Numbered from the stretch's first letter, positions 1-15,920 are shown. The stretch is DNA of 64,000 bases from Zonotrichia leucophrys gambelii (GCF_028769735.1 NC_088171.1:79067216-79131215), one strand, 5' to 3'. The notes: generated by a model not told the origin, from the letters alone. Program-made: numbers and translations.

Positions 1-3000
1 TTATATCTTCTGATCAACAGCCAAAAAAAAAAAAACATAGAATTTGATTATGTAGTTGAGTGGGCTGGTCTTCTGTTCAAAGTGAAATAAGTCATATAGC
101 TAACATAATAAATTAAATTCTTCACCCAGATTTGAACTGTATTTGTTGAAGAGACTGTTGAGTTACACAATTATTGCATCTCAGTTCCTACTATAAAATA
201 AGGTTTTTGGCACTCTTCCCTGGAGTTGAGAAATCAGTCACACTGTTGCCTAAATTTGCAGTGATGGCAACAGTTCTGCTCCAGTGTAACCTCAACAAAG
301 GATTTTCTCCAATATCAAACACTTAAAAAGGGAAGTTGAAACATAAAGTCAGAACTTCTATAAAGAGAACACGGTAGTAGTAAGGGAGTTGCCTCAGAGA
401 CGGGGAAATATACACAAAGAGATACAATAATTTTCTCTGCATCGAAGTTTATGAAAATACAGTCCTTATGTTTAAGCCAATTTGGTTTTACCCCATGGCA
501 GAGTGGGAGGCAGTTTGCTGGGCTTTTAAAGCCAGCTCAGCTATGTGTGATGAGACCCAGCATGTGAGATAACTGGAACCCACCAGGTTCTGGCTCAGAT
601 GGCAGGCAGGCACTGTGTACAGACCTGCCCCATGCCTGAGAGAGAGCTGCCAGGGATGCATCCAAGGATGGAGGAGGCTAGAGGAGGAGAGTGTTAAAGT
701 CTAAAGCGTCTGACAGTGGGCAGCAGTGAGAAGCTGTGTTCTGTGATGCCATTTACTGCTCTTTATAAAGTGCATGGTGACCTAAAGAAGGCTGAAGTTG
801 CTGTTAGATCAACCCACCAGGGACAAACCCATTGGGGTTTGTAAGGTGCCCACCAGCAACAGGCAGAGACTTACATGTTCCTGGGGATGGGGCCCCAGAG
901 CTCACTGGGGTTAGGAGGCCTGCCCCACTTTGTCATCACAGTAGAGTCACCACTTTCAGAGAATTCACTGCCTGCAGTAAATCTGGGGTGATCCAAGAGA
1001 AAGGCTCTTCTTTGGATCATCTGACCCCCAAGTAAGACTATTCAAGAGAGGTGTCATGACACCTGCATCCGCTTTACTCGTCACAGTCATGGATTTCACT
1101 CTTTGGACCAAAGAGTTCCAAACAGAGAGTTTAGAAATTACATATGCTGTGCAGCACCACTGAAGCCTTTAAATACCTGGCATAGAAAAATGTGCTTTTA
1201 CAGTTGTAGTAGGCTGGTTTTGAAGATCCACCCCTTTAGGATCACAGTTGCCAGATTACAGTCCTTTGGAGGATCATCCCACAATACTTCTACAGCTCAA
1301 ACTGCAGTTCCTAAGCTAGATCATTTCTTGAATTCCACCAGACTATAACCTTGTTTAAACTCCAGTTATAAATCTTCCTTTGGGACCTGTGACAAGTATA
1401 AGCAAGTTTCTTCTAGGCTGCTCAGAACAAACATAATAGATTATCAGCAAGAACATGACCAAAGGGAGTAGCAATCAAAACCATCATGTGGCATTATCTC
1501 AAAGAAATTTTAATTTTCTTTGCAAGCATACCTTCCAGTTTTAATTTTAAGACACAACCAGCATTGGGTGCTTCAAAATATTTCAGATGTTTGCTCCCAG
1601 TATGACTCTACAAGGTCTGTTTGAGGACCTCATTTCTCTGACTTCAGAAAAAAATTATTTGTCAAGATCAGCGTGGGCTAATTCGTTCCCAACCTGCACC
1701 TGAAAATATGGCGGTCTTAGTGCCTTCCTGGCACTTCGGTCCCAGAAGTGCTCCACCAGTGGCTGTGCACATCCTAATTTCAATTTTCCTACCCTGCAAG
1801 TAGAAAAAGCAGAGTTCTGTAGGGATTGCTGTGTTCTGTTGGCTTCATTCACGTGGCTGCAGTGTTTGCATTTCTGGTATTACACACCACCCCTACAAGA
1901 GCTTTACTCCTAGGGTGTGTGCCACTGCAGTGCAAGTTGGTGGCCTTAGCATCAGCACATTTCAGAGGCTGTTTTGGGAGCACTTAATGCTTTTGCCCAG
2001 CTGCCCTGCAGGCCTTGACAAAGCAAGCCCAACAGCCATATTTTTTCCATCAGTATTCAAGATTCAGCAAAGGATAAATTGTAACCTGTTTTTCTGGTAG
2101 ACAGAGAAAGGTAGTGAAATATTCACTCAGGTTACAGGCTATGCTGTGCTATGAAAGCCAGCCAGCTCAATTTTTCAACCCCCATAATGGCAATAGTGTG
2201 ACAGCTCTCTCCCCCTGCTTAAGAATCTTGGCAGGATGCCCATCTGAAGCCAATTTTGTATTTTGCATTGGAGCAAGTCAGAGATAAATTATAGCTGCTC
2301 GGAATTAATGTTTTACATCCTCTGTACTTCCCTGCTTATCAGCAAGAGAACAAAAAACCTCACGTATGGAAAAGATAGAGAAGAGATTGCATCTCATTTG
2401 ACTTTGTGGAAATAGAGGGATAAATGACTCAGAAAGTGGAACAAGGCTGGTCTGGGGGCTAGGGAGACTGTAATGGGAGGCTGTTCCTCTGATGAAACCT
2501 CAGCACAATGTAGAGTAGTGCTGTAAAAAAGTGGTAGATAGTCTATCTTCACTGCATTTCTTACCACTTTTGACATCCCTGAGTAAAAACACCCATTATT
2601 TAAAACCAGTGACTCAGATAAAGAACCTATTAGGCAAAATTACCTGTTGCACTATGGTGTACCAGCATCAGTTTCACTTAAGCTTTGAGAATTCCTGAGT
2701 GTTTTTCCTGAACTTAAAAAGTTGGACTCTCATGCCTGTATAAAACAAATGAAAATGAATTAGTAAGTTTTACCTGTGCAATTCAAGTTGAGGAGTTAAA
2801 GGAGCAGGGTGGTGGGAAAAACGTTCATTGCAACTGAAAGAATAACTTTTAGCAAGGAGGGGGTCACTGCATCAGGAATACAAGAATGAGAAAGGATGTC
2901 AGTAAAGACAGTTTTAAGCTTGAATTTAAGTTGGGTGGCTAAGAGAGCATTGAGTTTGTCAGGGGTGTCATGGTGGCAGATATTCTGCACCTGAAGAAGT

Positions 3001-6000
3001 CTGTAGAAATGCTGTCAGCAAAACCCAGTTTGAGAATTATTGCGGCAACATTAGCAGTTCCTCAGTGGAGGAAGCCATCCATAGTATGCCTGGCCACCTC
3101 TTTAATTGGAAGATGTTTTTTTGTTTGGTTGGGTTTTTTTGGTTTTTCTTTCCTTTAATTTGTGTTTTGTGAACCCAGGAGTGGACACCTTTGAAATTAG
3201 ATTAAGCATCAAACTATGACATGTATTTGGCATGTTATCAAGAACACTCACAAATTGACTTGTGACTGCACTTCTGATTAAGACTCTCCCTTGCTGGACA
3301 CATGGAAATCAAAGTCACAAGACTTGCTACAACTCCATGGGTACTTCCAAGGCTTTCTTTCTCTGTGGAGAAGACTGCCTAGGTACTGCTTAAAGAATTC
3401 TAAATAGACACACTAACTAGGGATTTGCTGAAGGTATTAGGCAATTAATTATTGCCAGGCATTTAAAGATTGCTCCAGTGGACCCCTGTCTCTGTGGCCT
3501 GTGTGTCCCACTATATGCAGAAAGAATGTTTTTTTGACTGCCTCTATAAACTTATGTGTTACCAAGAGGTTAAGATGATACATTTTCCAAATCTCCCCTT
3601 TTTCATTGACTCCAGTGAGGACAGAGTATATCTAGCTTGATTGCATTTCAGATGAACTGGTATTTCACCTTATTTCCATTGTCACAGAAATCCACTTATT
3701 TAAGAGCAGCAATTTGGCTCCCAGCTGCCATGAGATAACATAAGCAGCAGTAATCAGGTTCTCCCATGGATCCCACTCTTCTAGGTCAGAAGAGTACTTC
3801 ATCTTTGCTTGTGTAGAAATATTACTGTGCTTCCCCTTGTGAAAGATGGGGTGCTTCAAAAAGAGTGCATGACTTCTAGAGAAACTTGTTTGTTACTTGT
3901 GCTGCATATAGCCGCCGTTTGGAAAAACCCATGTGCAATACTTTCATTGTGGGATGACTTGTTGACTTTGTGTCATTGGATACTGAGAGAACCAGCCGAG
4001 CTATTTTTAAAAGGAAATGTTAGCCAGTCCTGTCAACAACACCTGCAGGAACCAGGCAAGGAGTCCAAGGTTCTCAAAACTTAGGATGAGGACAGAGAAG
4101 GCTAGATTTTCTGAGGGAAAATTTTACTTTGGGGAGAGACTACGTCTTGTCCTTTCTGTCTTCCTCTATCCCACGCCTTTACCACCCACTTTCCATTTAT
4201 TTTCAATGGATACATTAGTTTAAATTCTAGAGGCCAAATTACTGATTTAGTGGGACTTTCACTCTCTGCAGATACTGAAGTATTGCAAAGTTCTTTAAAA
4301 ATTGAAAATACTTTAAAGTGTGTTTTGCACTAGCTTTAGAGAAATGAAACCACAGCCACTATCCACAATTTGTTTTCAAGTCCACTGAGTAACTTCAATC
4401 TTATCCTAATAAAGCTGCTACAAAGAATAAGAATGGAAGAGAAAAATAAAACAGATGAAAGGTTTTCCTACTGTTGTTGAGGACTTTATTTATGATGGGT
4501 GTTTCCAGCAGAGGAAACACCAAGTTTGTATTTAGGCTGGTGATCTGGGTGCCCTCTATTTGTCGCTTCTAAGCAATTAAGTCATGAGCTATTCTGGCAG
4601 CTCTCTCCTTGCAGTCACAGGCACTCACACCTAACAAACTCAGCTTTGTTTAGCCCAAACTGCGCTTTGCCCGTGCTGGAGGGAGCAGCTGCTTAATGAC
4701 AGCCCTTAACCAGCCGTGCTCCCTGCTCCCGACACAACAGCTGAGGAAAACAGCAGACCTCAAATATGTTCTGCTGGGCTGAGGATGGGCAAGCCCTGGA
4801 ACATGAGTAACAAGTCCCTGCTGGGCCACATGGGCAGATAAATGCTTCTAGAGCAAGATAATGGACAGCAGATAATTGCATGGCGCACTAAGTGCGTGTA
4901 AAGGTGGGGCTGTACTGCGTGTTTGGGGACAGCTGGTCAAGCTCCAACTTCCAAAGTCAGGCACAGAAGCCTTGTTTGATGGTTATGTGTATTTTTTGTA
5001 ATCACAGTAGCTTTGTATTTTGTAGATTGTTCAGGGGTTTTTGACATACTGCAGTACTTAGGCTTCTTCCTAAGCCCAGTCTTGGACAAGTCAAGAATTT
5101 TATGCATTTGCTCAGCAGGGTCCTTAACCTCTCCTGTCTGCAGTGAGAGAGAACATTTACTCATGCTGAATGAACAAAACCTGCAGTCTTGCTTTGGTTT
5201 GCTTTAGCCTTTTACCACATGCAAGAAATGTTAATTAAATAGCAGAAACGCAGTTGCTTTACATATTTTGCCTAGCTCCACTGACAGCAGAGGAGTTGCA
5301 GTTTGTGAGGTTCCCTTACTTCGGTCTGCTGCTGGCTACTGATGAATTTGAACCACATTAGGGGAGAGGAGGAGCAAAGAGCAGATAACAAAAGCTAGCT
5401 CTCCCTAATTATCATACTTTCAACTTCTGAGTAACAAATTTGTTCTTCTTCTTTACATGAAACCCCAAAATACATGTTTGCAGGACCATACTCCAGTGAA
5501 GCAGCCCACCTCTCCCAGCTGACTACCAGTTCTGGCAAAATCAGTAGTTCAAAACAACAGCAGCAGTAGGCTGATCTCTAGAGCAGCCATGAATTGGTAG
5601 AATAGTACATGTGGTTATAATAAAAGGTTTTGCTGTAGTATTGATGGCTTTGAATTTTTTTGCTGGCTTTCACACAGTTTGATGGGTGTAATTAATACAT
5701 TCCTTAAAATCCAGGCAGAAAGGGAATTGAGAGGATATGTCAATTATTTGTCTTCCACGTAGGAGGACATGGGCTCTGAATCATTAATAAAGAGTGGAAA
5801 GTGTATAGAAATAAGAAAAATTAAGCAAAAAAAGTAAATTTTACTCATCTTGCCTTTAGGAGAATCAATCACCTCACAATTCCTGAGAGAAAGAATTCAT
5901 AGTAGGGTACTGCAGCTTCAGTCTGTAGAATGAGAAGTAACTTTGCCCTTTGCTTTAAGCAAACATGGATAGTGTTCTTATGTCCTGGTTCCTTAAGGAC

Positions 6001-6907
6001 TTGAACCTGTGTGGTCTCTGCTGTGTGCTGATGCTTGACCTTCACTTGCTCTGAGCTTGATGCCCAGGAGCACACAGCACAGCTGAAATATAGGCAAGAT
6101 TTCCGTGCAGTTAAAGTAGTTCAACAAGTTTTACTGAACCTGTGCAAAATTCATATTTTGCAGGTGCTTGGCCAAGTTTTGCTCTGGCTTTAAGGCATTT
6201 TTGATAGTTTATGCCAAATTTCAGAAATTTTCACCAAATGCATCAAGAGTTTTTATAATTTGAAAGATTTAAGGAAAATGTTTTAAAAAATCTACAAAGC
6301 CAGGGACAAACCCCATTAATTTTCCCTCATCCTTCAGCTGGAAAAAGTACTTTTGCAGATATGTTGAAGTGTTTGCTTGGATTTTTTTCCCCTATTGGAG
6401 TATTTTCTTTGGTGGGGAAAAAATGGATTTACACTACATATAGGATCTTTTAATTATGTGTGTCAAGTGACCTTATGTGAAAAAATATGACTTAAGAAAG
6501 CTGCTTATGTGAAAACATGTGAAAGCAGAGGCCTGGCTTCATATGCAAGGCATGAATGTAGAAATACAAAAGAAACAAACACAACATCTAAATTACTGAA
6601 AAATACTGAAAAATTATTTCAGGGGTGAAAATTAGAAGACAAGTGGAACTAAATATATTCTTGTTATGAGGTAAAAACATAGGTGGTTTAATGTGGAGGA
6701 CAAGATCTTTGGTGAAAGCGAGGAGAAGTGGTACTGAATGATGAAACAAAAGATCTTTCAGGGAGAGAAAGGAACACGAGGGAAGTGGAGTTAGGCTGAT
6801 GCTAGCAAACTTTAGTGTGCAAGGGAGGCAGATGTGGACCTTCAGATGGCAGTTTTGGTGACATGTTAAAGTTCAGGTGAGAGTGGCCTCTCAGGTGGGT
6901 GTCTAGG

Positions 6908-7005
6908 GAAGGTGTGGGGTCTCCACAACATCTCCCAGATGTTCAGCCTGTGGCAGCGCTCTAAACTGGCCCCAGGGCCCCTTCCAACCTGAACCTCTCT
7001 GTACA
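6908..7005 (+). repeat. CR1 LINE 3'-end remnant, sense
   Basis: The stretch contains ggtgtggggtctccac, then a degraded middle, then ggccccttccaacctgaacc followed by ctctgta. This order (gtgg-gtctcc, then cccttccaacct-aacc, then attctgt) is the familiar 3' end of avian CR1 elements in sense orientation. It is short and diverged, with the final ATTCTRTG tail repeats largely lost. Boundaries are approximate. It supports an avian or other sauropsid origin. Confidence 0.6.
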
Positions 7006-8758
7006 CTTTGGAGCCTAGTGTGGTGCAATCATGGAGAAAGGGGCACTCTGCATTTCAGGATGAGAGAGCCATGAGCAGTCCTTCAGCAAAGACTGAGTTA
7101 GTGTTAATAAAAAGGCAATATGCCCGAGTTGTGAGACTGACGGGTGCGGGACCTTCGTGGGTTAGATTTGCTGTGTGCATACGAACAAGTCTTACAACAA
7201 TCCTTGCAGAGATTTAATTTATAAACATGAGAAAAAATGATTTTATGAAGTGCCCAACTGATAGCAAATCAGATGACTTTTTACTTTGGGGATATAATGT
7301 GTGGAAGAGAACAGAGCCTATTTCTGTGGGAAATTAAAAACAAAAGAAGGAGCACCACTGTAGATACTGTATCGCTTGTGATTACAGGAAATATTCTTTG
7401 TGTGTAGATCCATATGATATGCATTTGTATCCTCCCCAGTGTCTTCTAGCACTTAAAAGAAATCAAAATGGAATTTGGTGAAGAAATGATAGCTATTCCA
7501 CTGGGCATTCTGAAGAGACAGGGAACCAACCTCCTCCTAGTTTTCTGTGTCTCCATTTATGTCTCTATTTTATTTGTCTGTACTCCTAGACTTAGAAACA
7601 AGCTTTTGAGAGGAGAATGAGTCTTTGGCATGAAGATCTGAAGACAAATAACCTCAGCCCAGACTTTGCCATGCTTATGCAACATAATCCCAAATGCTTC
7701 TCACCTTTGATGATTAGCTCCAGGGAAACCTGAATGAAAAGCTTGCACACTGCTTTGGGAACAAAGCATTCCCTTGCATGTTTCCCCTTGAATCAATTTT
7801 TGACAATCAATTAGCATCAGTCAGAAGATACCAGGAAAGTCACAATGCAGAGGAATATCTCTGATGTTGATTTTGTCCTGTTCCCCTAGAAGCACTGCTT
7901 GCCTAAAAAAGGCCAGGAAAAGTTAAAGCTTATGGTGTCACCTCAGGAGTCGTGTTTCTCTGCAGACATCAGTGGAAATGGCAGTGGTTTAGGTCTCCTT
8001 CATGCTGGTGCCAGGCATCCCTGTTCCACAGAAGGATGTGTGTCCTGAAGGGCTTCCCACAGTCATGGCTCATAGCTCTCTTGGCTGCGGGACCAGTGTT
8101 CTCCACATCCCATAGGGAGGCAGCCATCTGCAGCAGCTGATTCACCTCTCCAGGATTGCTCCCTGTCATAAATATTCTGGAACTTTGTCAAATGTAATTT
8201 GAAATGAGCCACTTTTTGGCTTCACTGAGTCTGGTTTCTTTCCTGTGGTCATGCACCACTATCATCTGTGGTTTCTGTATTATTCTCTGCCTCATTGTGC
8301 TGTAACCTGTTTTTCATGAACCTGTACACAAGCAGTAGGTGCCCTGGGGCAGTGTGCCACTGCTGCTCCTCCAGCTGCCACACATGTCCTCCTCTGCCTT
8401 AATTGTTGCAGTGGGAAGGATTTTCCATTTCCACTGAGGTGACTGTTGCCACTACTGCTGTAGTTATTCCTGCATCTCTTAGCTGTGCCTATTTAAAGGT
8501 TCAGTTCCCTCATGCATCCCAGGTCAAGTGAGAGCTGCAAGTGCTCTAGAACTATGTTGTTTTGGATTTAGGGTAATTATTTAAACTTCTCTCAGGACAC
8601 ACAGCCTGGACATTGGGCAATAAATGGCTAATTTCAACAAGTAAAACTGAGATCCTGATCAGGGTCACAGGCATTTCTGTTAAAGTAAGAACCTTGCAGA
8701 AATGTTCATTCTTGCTTTTCTTTGCTGCTCAGGAAGGTGAATGGGGGGGAAAAAAGTT

Positions 8759-8812
8759 GCAGCCAATGGCATTCTAGTTTCCACTGCAACCAATGGCATT
8801 CTAGTTTTCATG
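8759..8812. repeat. 27-bp tandem duplication
   Basis: Two adjacent 27-bp copies (8759-8785 and 8786-8812), each carrying ccaatggcattctagttt, with a few differences between copies. It looks like a simple slippage or replication duplication in intron 1. No function is evident, although each copy contains a CCAAT core. Confidence 0.85.
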
Positions 8813-11800
8813 GCTTGGTTTTTGTTTCACATGGTATGTAAGCTTTCTTCTCCTAGGCCACATTCTCATTGCTTAAGCAGGCAGAGTAAATTAGAATGAC
8901 ATTGTTTTTGTACACTAACTTTTTTAAAAGATAAAATGTGACACTCGCCCTGCATTGTGAATTAAAAAGCAGCCAGCAACAGAAGAATTTCAGCTCTCAT
9001 TTTCAGGTCAGTCCTAAAGGACATCCTCTCCAGAGACAGGCCACATTCCACAGGGATGTTGAAGTGTTCCTCTCTCAGGACAGGCATTTTGTCCTCCTTC
9101 AGGTGGGGTTCAGAGCTCTGGTCTCTTGTTGAGGACTGGGATCATTTCTCTGGGTTGAACCAATGTCAGCACTTAGAGCACTGTAAACAGGGGTGACTGG
9201 CTGTTCTCCCACAGCTAGCTTCAGTAGGGAGAGCAGGGGTAAAGTGAAGTATTTTAATAGTGGGCTAATAGGAATTGACCTCAGATGGCATTTCAGACAT
9301 CTGACACATGAGCTACAACAGATGCTGACCCAAAATTAGAGATACTGAATTAGGGTAAAAGCGCTGCAGAACAAAACAAAACAAACATCAACTCCCCCCA
9401 GAAAGACCCAAAAGAATAAACACTCTTCAGTCATAATCCTCAAGAGACAAAGTCTGACTCCCTCTACCATTGCAGAGCTGTCTTCATACAGTATGGGCAA
9501 TCTTCTTGAGCCCAAATAAATGTGTGTGTGTTATTTTTCCCCAGTTTTCTCTCACTTCTATACCTGTGTCCGTGGAAGTCTTACACAGGCCTGTTCAGAG
9601 GTAAAAAACTACCTATTTATCTCAGATTGCCCATGGGGGCTCCTGTGTTTATGAAAAATCCATCCAGAAGCAGAGATGCAGCTGCAGTGGTGCTCAGGTG
9701 ACACCTACACAGCAATTCAATTATGCCATGCTTTCAGAGCATCAGATCTATCAGAGGTCTGTCCTTCTGGCAGCACAGCTCCTGCAGTGGTGACAGCGGG
9801 AGGCAGAACAGCCAGAGCCTGCTGGTACCTTTGAGGCAGAATATTTCAATGGGACAGAATTTAGTAAATGAAAACTCAGCCAAGAGTCATCAGGAGAGAG
9901 ATTATTTGACACAGGAGATAGACTGTCCCCTACATCAGCTTGCTCTTTAACTGGACACTTTGGTTCTCTTAGTTTTCTTAGGGAATACCACATAGGAAGA
10001 AAGATTTTTGCAGGGAAGGGCAACACATTACAAATGTTTGCTGAACCAAATGTACATTTGGCCAAGATCTTGCCAAACAGAGCAGGTTTTTGATGTCACC
10101 TGTAAGTAGATAACTAGCTTGGACAGACTTGAAAACATCTCAGGCAGAGTCCCAGTTTCAAACAAGCCATAGGAACATGCCATCTTCTAGTATGTCACAT
10201 TCTGTTTTTCTGAAATAAGCAATATTGAGCATTGACAAAAATTACATTTCTTGGATTTACATCCTCCTGTTTAAAACACGTGCACTGGGGTCAAGTATTG
10301 ACTGCACAATTAGTATTTAACTTCAAATGAAGTAGAAAGTGTTGCATAGTTAGATACAGATTGGTGAAATGTAGATAGTGTGTAGGTAATAATCAGTTTT
10401 AAACACAGAAGAAAACTTGTACTATAGATGTTGCTTTCCTGGTGGATTTAAAAAAAAAAATTATACTTTTGAATCAATACTAAGTAAAATATCCAGTAGT
10501 CTCTGAGAAGGGAGGCTCATATGAATAATGGTCAAACTCTATGGAGCCAGCTTAAGAGACAGCCTTTGAATTTTTGGCAACAGAGGTGTGTAGCCCTAGA
10601 TTAGAACCAAACCTTTTCTGCCAACATTAGTGAATAGTGCTAAAAGTTCATGCAAAATAGGACAAGTTAGACCTTTGACATTTTTCTCACAACTGTTGCT
10701 TTTCCAATCACAGCATTTGCATGCAAACGTTTGTTGGATTCATCCATTATGCATGTCCTAGAAATTTGATAAAGGTCTCATAGGCTCCTTATAAAAGGCT
10801 AAATCCAGCTGCAGTACCCAATTGTAAAGACATGGTTACTGGCTTGCAATGTTAAGTGTATTTGATATTCCTCTGACTTGAATCTTCTGGATGGGAATTT
10901 AAAAATGGTGCTCCTCTCTGATTTTAGTGAACATTAAAGACAGCACACAATTATTCATTTAGAAAAAGTTTAAAGGGTTGCTAGCAGTCCTCGAGTAAAG
11001 ATTTCATCTTTCTAGTGGTAACAAATGTGTTACAGAAGACATTGCATAGAAGTAACAGTGCATCTTCGTGTCTGCCATTTTGAGAAGTGTATTAGGACTA
11101 CGACTTACTTCAGCTAAACTGTCCATGTGTCTACCAGACTGTGCTCTGCCTGGAATTGTTCTGTGGGGCTTTTTCTGTTATTTCTAGAAGAAGGGTCAGC
11201 AATATCTATGGCTTTGTTTTAATCACATTTGATCAATTGCACTTTACTGTGACATTTTCACCTACTACTGTATTAGATTAGTGGTTCATTAGGATTCTGG
11301 CAAAGGTGATGTCACCAACATCTGCCTGTCTTCCAGCATCTGAATTGCTTAGTTATCCCATCAAGTATGGTATGAATAGGCCAGTTCAAAGTAGGATGAC
11401 ACCTGAAATGTGTATGATCAAGCTAACGTGCTGTGTTAAATATTGTCATTAGTATTATTGCTACCAAGTTCTGTGTGACTTCACCAACAAGCTACACAAA
11501 TCTCTGTAGAGGGATGCTTGCTTGTGATACAGATGCTACTGATGAAGTTTCCTTATTGATTTCTGTTCACACAAAAAGGGTTCAAAATAGAGTCAGATTA
11601 AAGAATGGAGGCCTTGCCCTGGTTGATATTGCCTTTCTTTATGACAGATTTAATTGGAAATCTAACAGGAAATTAGACTGGAAGATTGCCAACTGCATGG
11701 CTGGCATGCCATGAAAGATCAAGTATCTGTGTCTTTCATACTGCACACCGAAGCAGCTTATCAGTTATCTGGGATTTCTTGTGAATTTTAGGCTATCAAA

Positions 11801-14436
11801 TATGGCATTAACAGCTTCAGCAGCAGAAATATTTGGAAGTACATAGGGTAGAAAAGCCATGCAAGTTTTCATAGGGAGTTTGAAAATTGAGGATGAAGAG
11901 TTTTATATTGACATCTTGAAGTGAAAAAGAAAAGGCTACAGAAGCTAAACCATCCCTAAACACAGCCCTATTGACTGTTCATTTCCTAAGGATCTTTCCA
12001 AAGAAGCATTTAGAAGAACTGCTTTTTCAGGGCTAGCCTCTAGCGTATTTCATCATGTCAGCCACACGTTCCACAGGAGTAAAATTAATGGCAGCATATC
12101 TCTTGCAGAAGCCCCTTTTGGATTTTGCCAGTTTTCCTTACCTGGTACGCAGGGTGTCTCCAGGGAATATTACTCAGAGGCAATCTACTTGGCTGTCATT
12201 TGTTCATTCAAAAGAGATCAGTAAAACCAGAGAGTGAGAGAAAGAGGAGTGCTCAAGTCTTTCTGTCTGTCCTACTTAGATGGAAAAACTTAGTTACCCT
12301 GGGGCCAGAGTCATATGGAGCTGTTTTCACTGGCATGAGGTCCGTGCTAGGCAAAGGTTTCTCTCTGCAGAGGGATCCTAGTGCCATGCCTTTCGACAAA
12401 AAGTCATTTCTTAAAGCCATGTTTATACCATGACCTTGTCAGAAGTGGATTACCATCCTCCACAGACTCTGGTATTCTGTAGTTGTACAAAGCAGGAAGA
12501 AAGCACTTGTGCTTGTGAAACTGCTGAAAATAATCCAGCTGTTTACATGTGATGAGAAGTTTCTAAACTAGCCTGCCTGATTTTGGTTAGCTGTTTCTCT
12601 TTAAATTGAAGCTGCCAGAAATATTTCGTTCTTGACAGAAGAAAAAAGAGAGGAAGAGCCATGATCAAGGAATCCTTTATTTGGCATAATTAAGGCTGTT
12701 TGTCTATTACTGGCAATAGCAATTGGCAGATTAGGCATCTTTTTAGCAAGTTTAAATTAGAATATTGTAACTCTGTATACACCTTGAAACTGATTGCTTC
12801 ACCATCACAAAAGACAACTACAATTGACTATTCATTTCAGAGGCCACAGTCTTTCACAAATTGTTCGAATACACTTTTGTGCACACACTAGTGCTTTTGG
12901 CATGAGCAGATTTAATATAATTTAAACTGATATCAATGCAATAGATGGAATTATCTATATCCCAGGTAGAGTTACATATAGCAGCTGCAGCTATTCCATA
13001 TCTAGCACATGGTGCTTTCAGGAAGGAACAAACTGAAGGAAGACAGATGAAAATATTTGGAGCTTCAGGCATTCAGGTCAGAGCACATTAAAAGAGAGAG
13101 ATTTGGCAGACATCAAAGGTGGAGAAGGTTGTATTTTCTACAGCTTTTTGCTCTGTTGACAATGCAGCTTTAGTCTGAAAAATTAAGAATATCTTATAGA
13201 AAGAGTGGAAAAGAACAGTAGGAAAAAGGCTCATTTCTACATCAGGGATGCAGGTTCTTTTCAAGTCAATAGGAGTTGCTTGCTTGTATGGTTTTTGGAA
13301 GGGGAAATAAAGTCAAATAACTGCAATAAAAAGTTTATGCTTACATTTGAAATGGAAGGACCTCACCACAATTTCGTGATGATACTCTAGCTGGTTTGTT
13401 CATTCAGATAAAAGAGTATTTGAACTGTGTAAGTGTCTGTGAGGTTTGGATGGTGGCTTGGAGAGATGTGCCTGGTTGGCCTCACTGCTGCAGCCCTGTC
13501 AACACACATCAGCTGTAACCCATAGGAACTAAATACTTGCTAAAATAAAATCATATTTCATCCTTCATGCTTTTTGAATCTAATACTGTTTCAACAGTTT
13601 GCTGGGTGTACCAGATGATTGATGCTGTCACACTGCAGATAAAATTTGTCATTCTGTCATTTTTATTCAATACTTTAGAAGCATTTTGGTTCAAGCTGGA
13701 ATCTGAAGAAATGTTATACATCTTTTTTACAGCTCACCTTAGTTATAAAAATAATGTCTAATTCTCAGTAATTAATTGGCAGACATTTCCTAAACACAGA
13801 CCTAGAATAAATTAGTAAGTTAGTTGTTCCTGAATATGTCTTGAAAGATATGTGCTGTAGTTATTTTTAAATTTCCTACAAGGGCATATAAATGAATATG
13901 GTATCAAATACAAATACACAAATTTGCATATACACAAATATGTATATGTCAACTACATGAAAGGAGATCAGTTATGTTTAATCACATGCATATTTGGCCT
14001 CATTAAACAATGAAAGTAATAGACTAATATCAGTTATTTGCAGCAATTACATAGGATATTGTAAAAAGCTTGTTACATGGAAAAAATTTTTAGCTCCTTA
14101 ACTTTGAGTGTATGTCAGAACTTTTGCCTGTAAAAATGAGCTGCAAGGACTATGTTCTGTTGAAATCATGGCTGAAACCTCAGAGCAGTATTTCAGTGGT
14201 TTTGTATTATCCATGACTATTACCAGGCCATAAAATTACTCTAAAAAGCAAAGGGACTGACTTCTGGTATGGCAGAAGTTCCCTTATATACTTCAGAAGT
14301 AGCTATTTACTTTATCTTTGAGTCTACCAGAATTTAATCTATATTGACTTATCTTGCCTGTGTCACAGGTCACAAGTTATTGCTGCTGAATCCAAAGAAA
14401 TAAAGTCCAGCTTGGGATGAAAACATTGGCAGCTAA

Positions 14437-14814
<378 letters not shown>

Positions 14815-15920
14815 TAAGCTGGAGGCTTAATATTTCATTTTGTAAGTACAGCAGGAGATGCAGAAGAGATGAGCTCTCTTGGGCTGGTATCTTGCCTATC
14901 CACGCAATTTTTATTGCTTTTTAAACAGGCTATTAAGAAGCAGATTCCAAGCACAGGGCCCTCCTGCCTGGAAACAAAGCATGCTGCTGATCTCTTTCAG
15001 TCAGGTGTGTGAGCAAAATGTTGATGAGGGTGACAGGTTCCCTGAAGCTGATAGCTCAGTGTTACTGTGAGGTAGTAATGATCAGCCAGCAGTATCTGCT
15101 GGGTTGGTTTGGCAGGACTTCAAGGTGTGCTTGGTAGGGCTGTTTGTCATTCTTGATGCTATTGTTGGTGTACTCCTTCTGTACCTATTCCTTTGCTACT
15201 TATCTCACAGTACAAACTCTCAGCAGGCAAGAGCCAGCATCCTCATTAAACTATCAGGTACTGCTTTCTACTGCTGCTAGGCATCATCCACTTCTGTTGA
15301 ATAATTAATCTGTGAGGAAGAGGTTAGTAAGAGCAATTTGTACCAAACTGACCAACTCCCTGAGTGTACTCTGAAACAAAGAAAATACACAAGCAGACAC
15401 AAACTGAACATTAAAAAAGGCAGCCATAGGATTTGCCAGCTTTTGAGAGCCTACAAAAAATGGGATATGAGCTCAAGCATCAGCCACAGCAATAAAAGCC
15501 ATTTAACTTGGAAGATTTTTAACTTCATCCTCTCCGAGAACTCCACGAGATTCTCTGCACCTTCTGGCTCATTCTGCAGAGCTGAAACCTTTGGACCACA
15601 GCAACAAGGAGCAGGAGATTCTGGAGGAAGAAGCAGAGAGTGCACTGCATTGAGCAGGTAAAATCCTAAAAAGCTGAGAGTTGTAAGGGGTGGGAGGGAG
15701 GAGGTAATTGTGACAGCCTATGGAGGCATGTGTTGGTTGACAGGCATTGGATTGAATCAGCACCAGTAGGGTGTCATTCCATCAGAGAAATATGGGAAAT
15801 GCAAGTGTAAAGGCAATATTCTGAACTGCTGTGAAATCTCAGAGTGGTCTCAAAGGGAGCATTCATTATCAGGCTGTTATTATCTTAAGGGCAACATGTG
15901 CTGCAGTTCATCATGTACAA

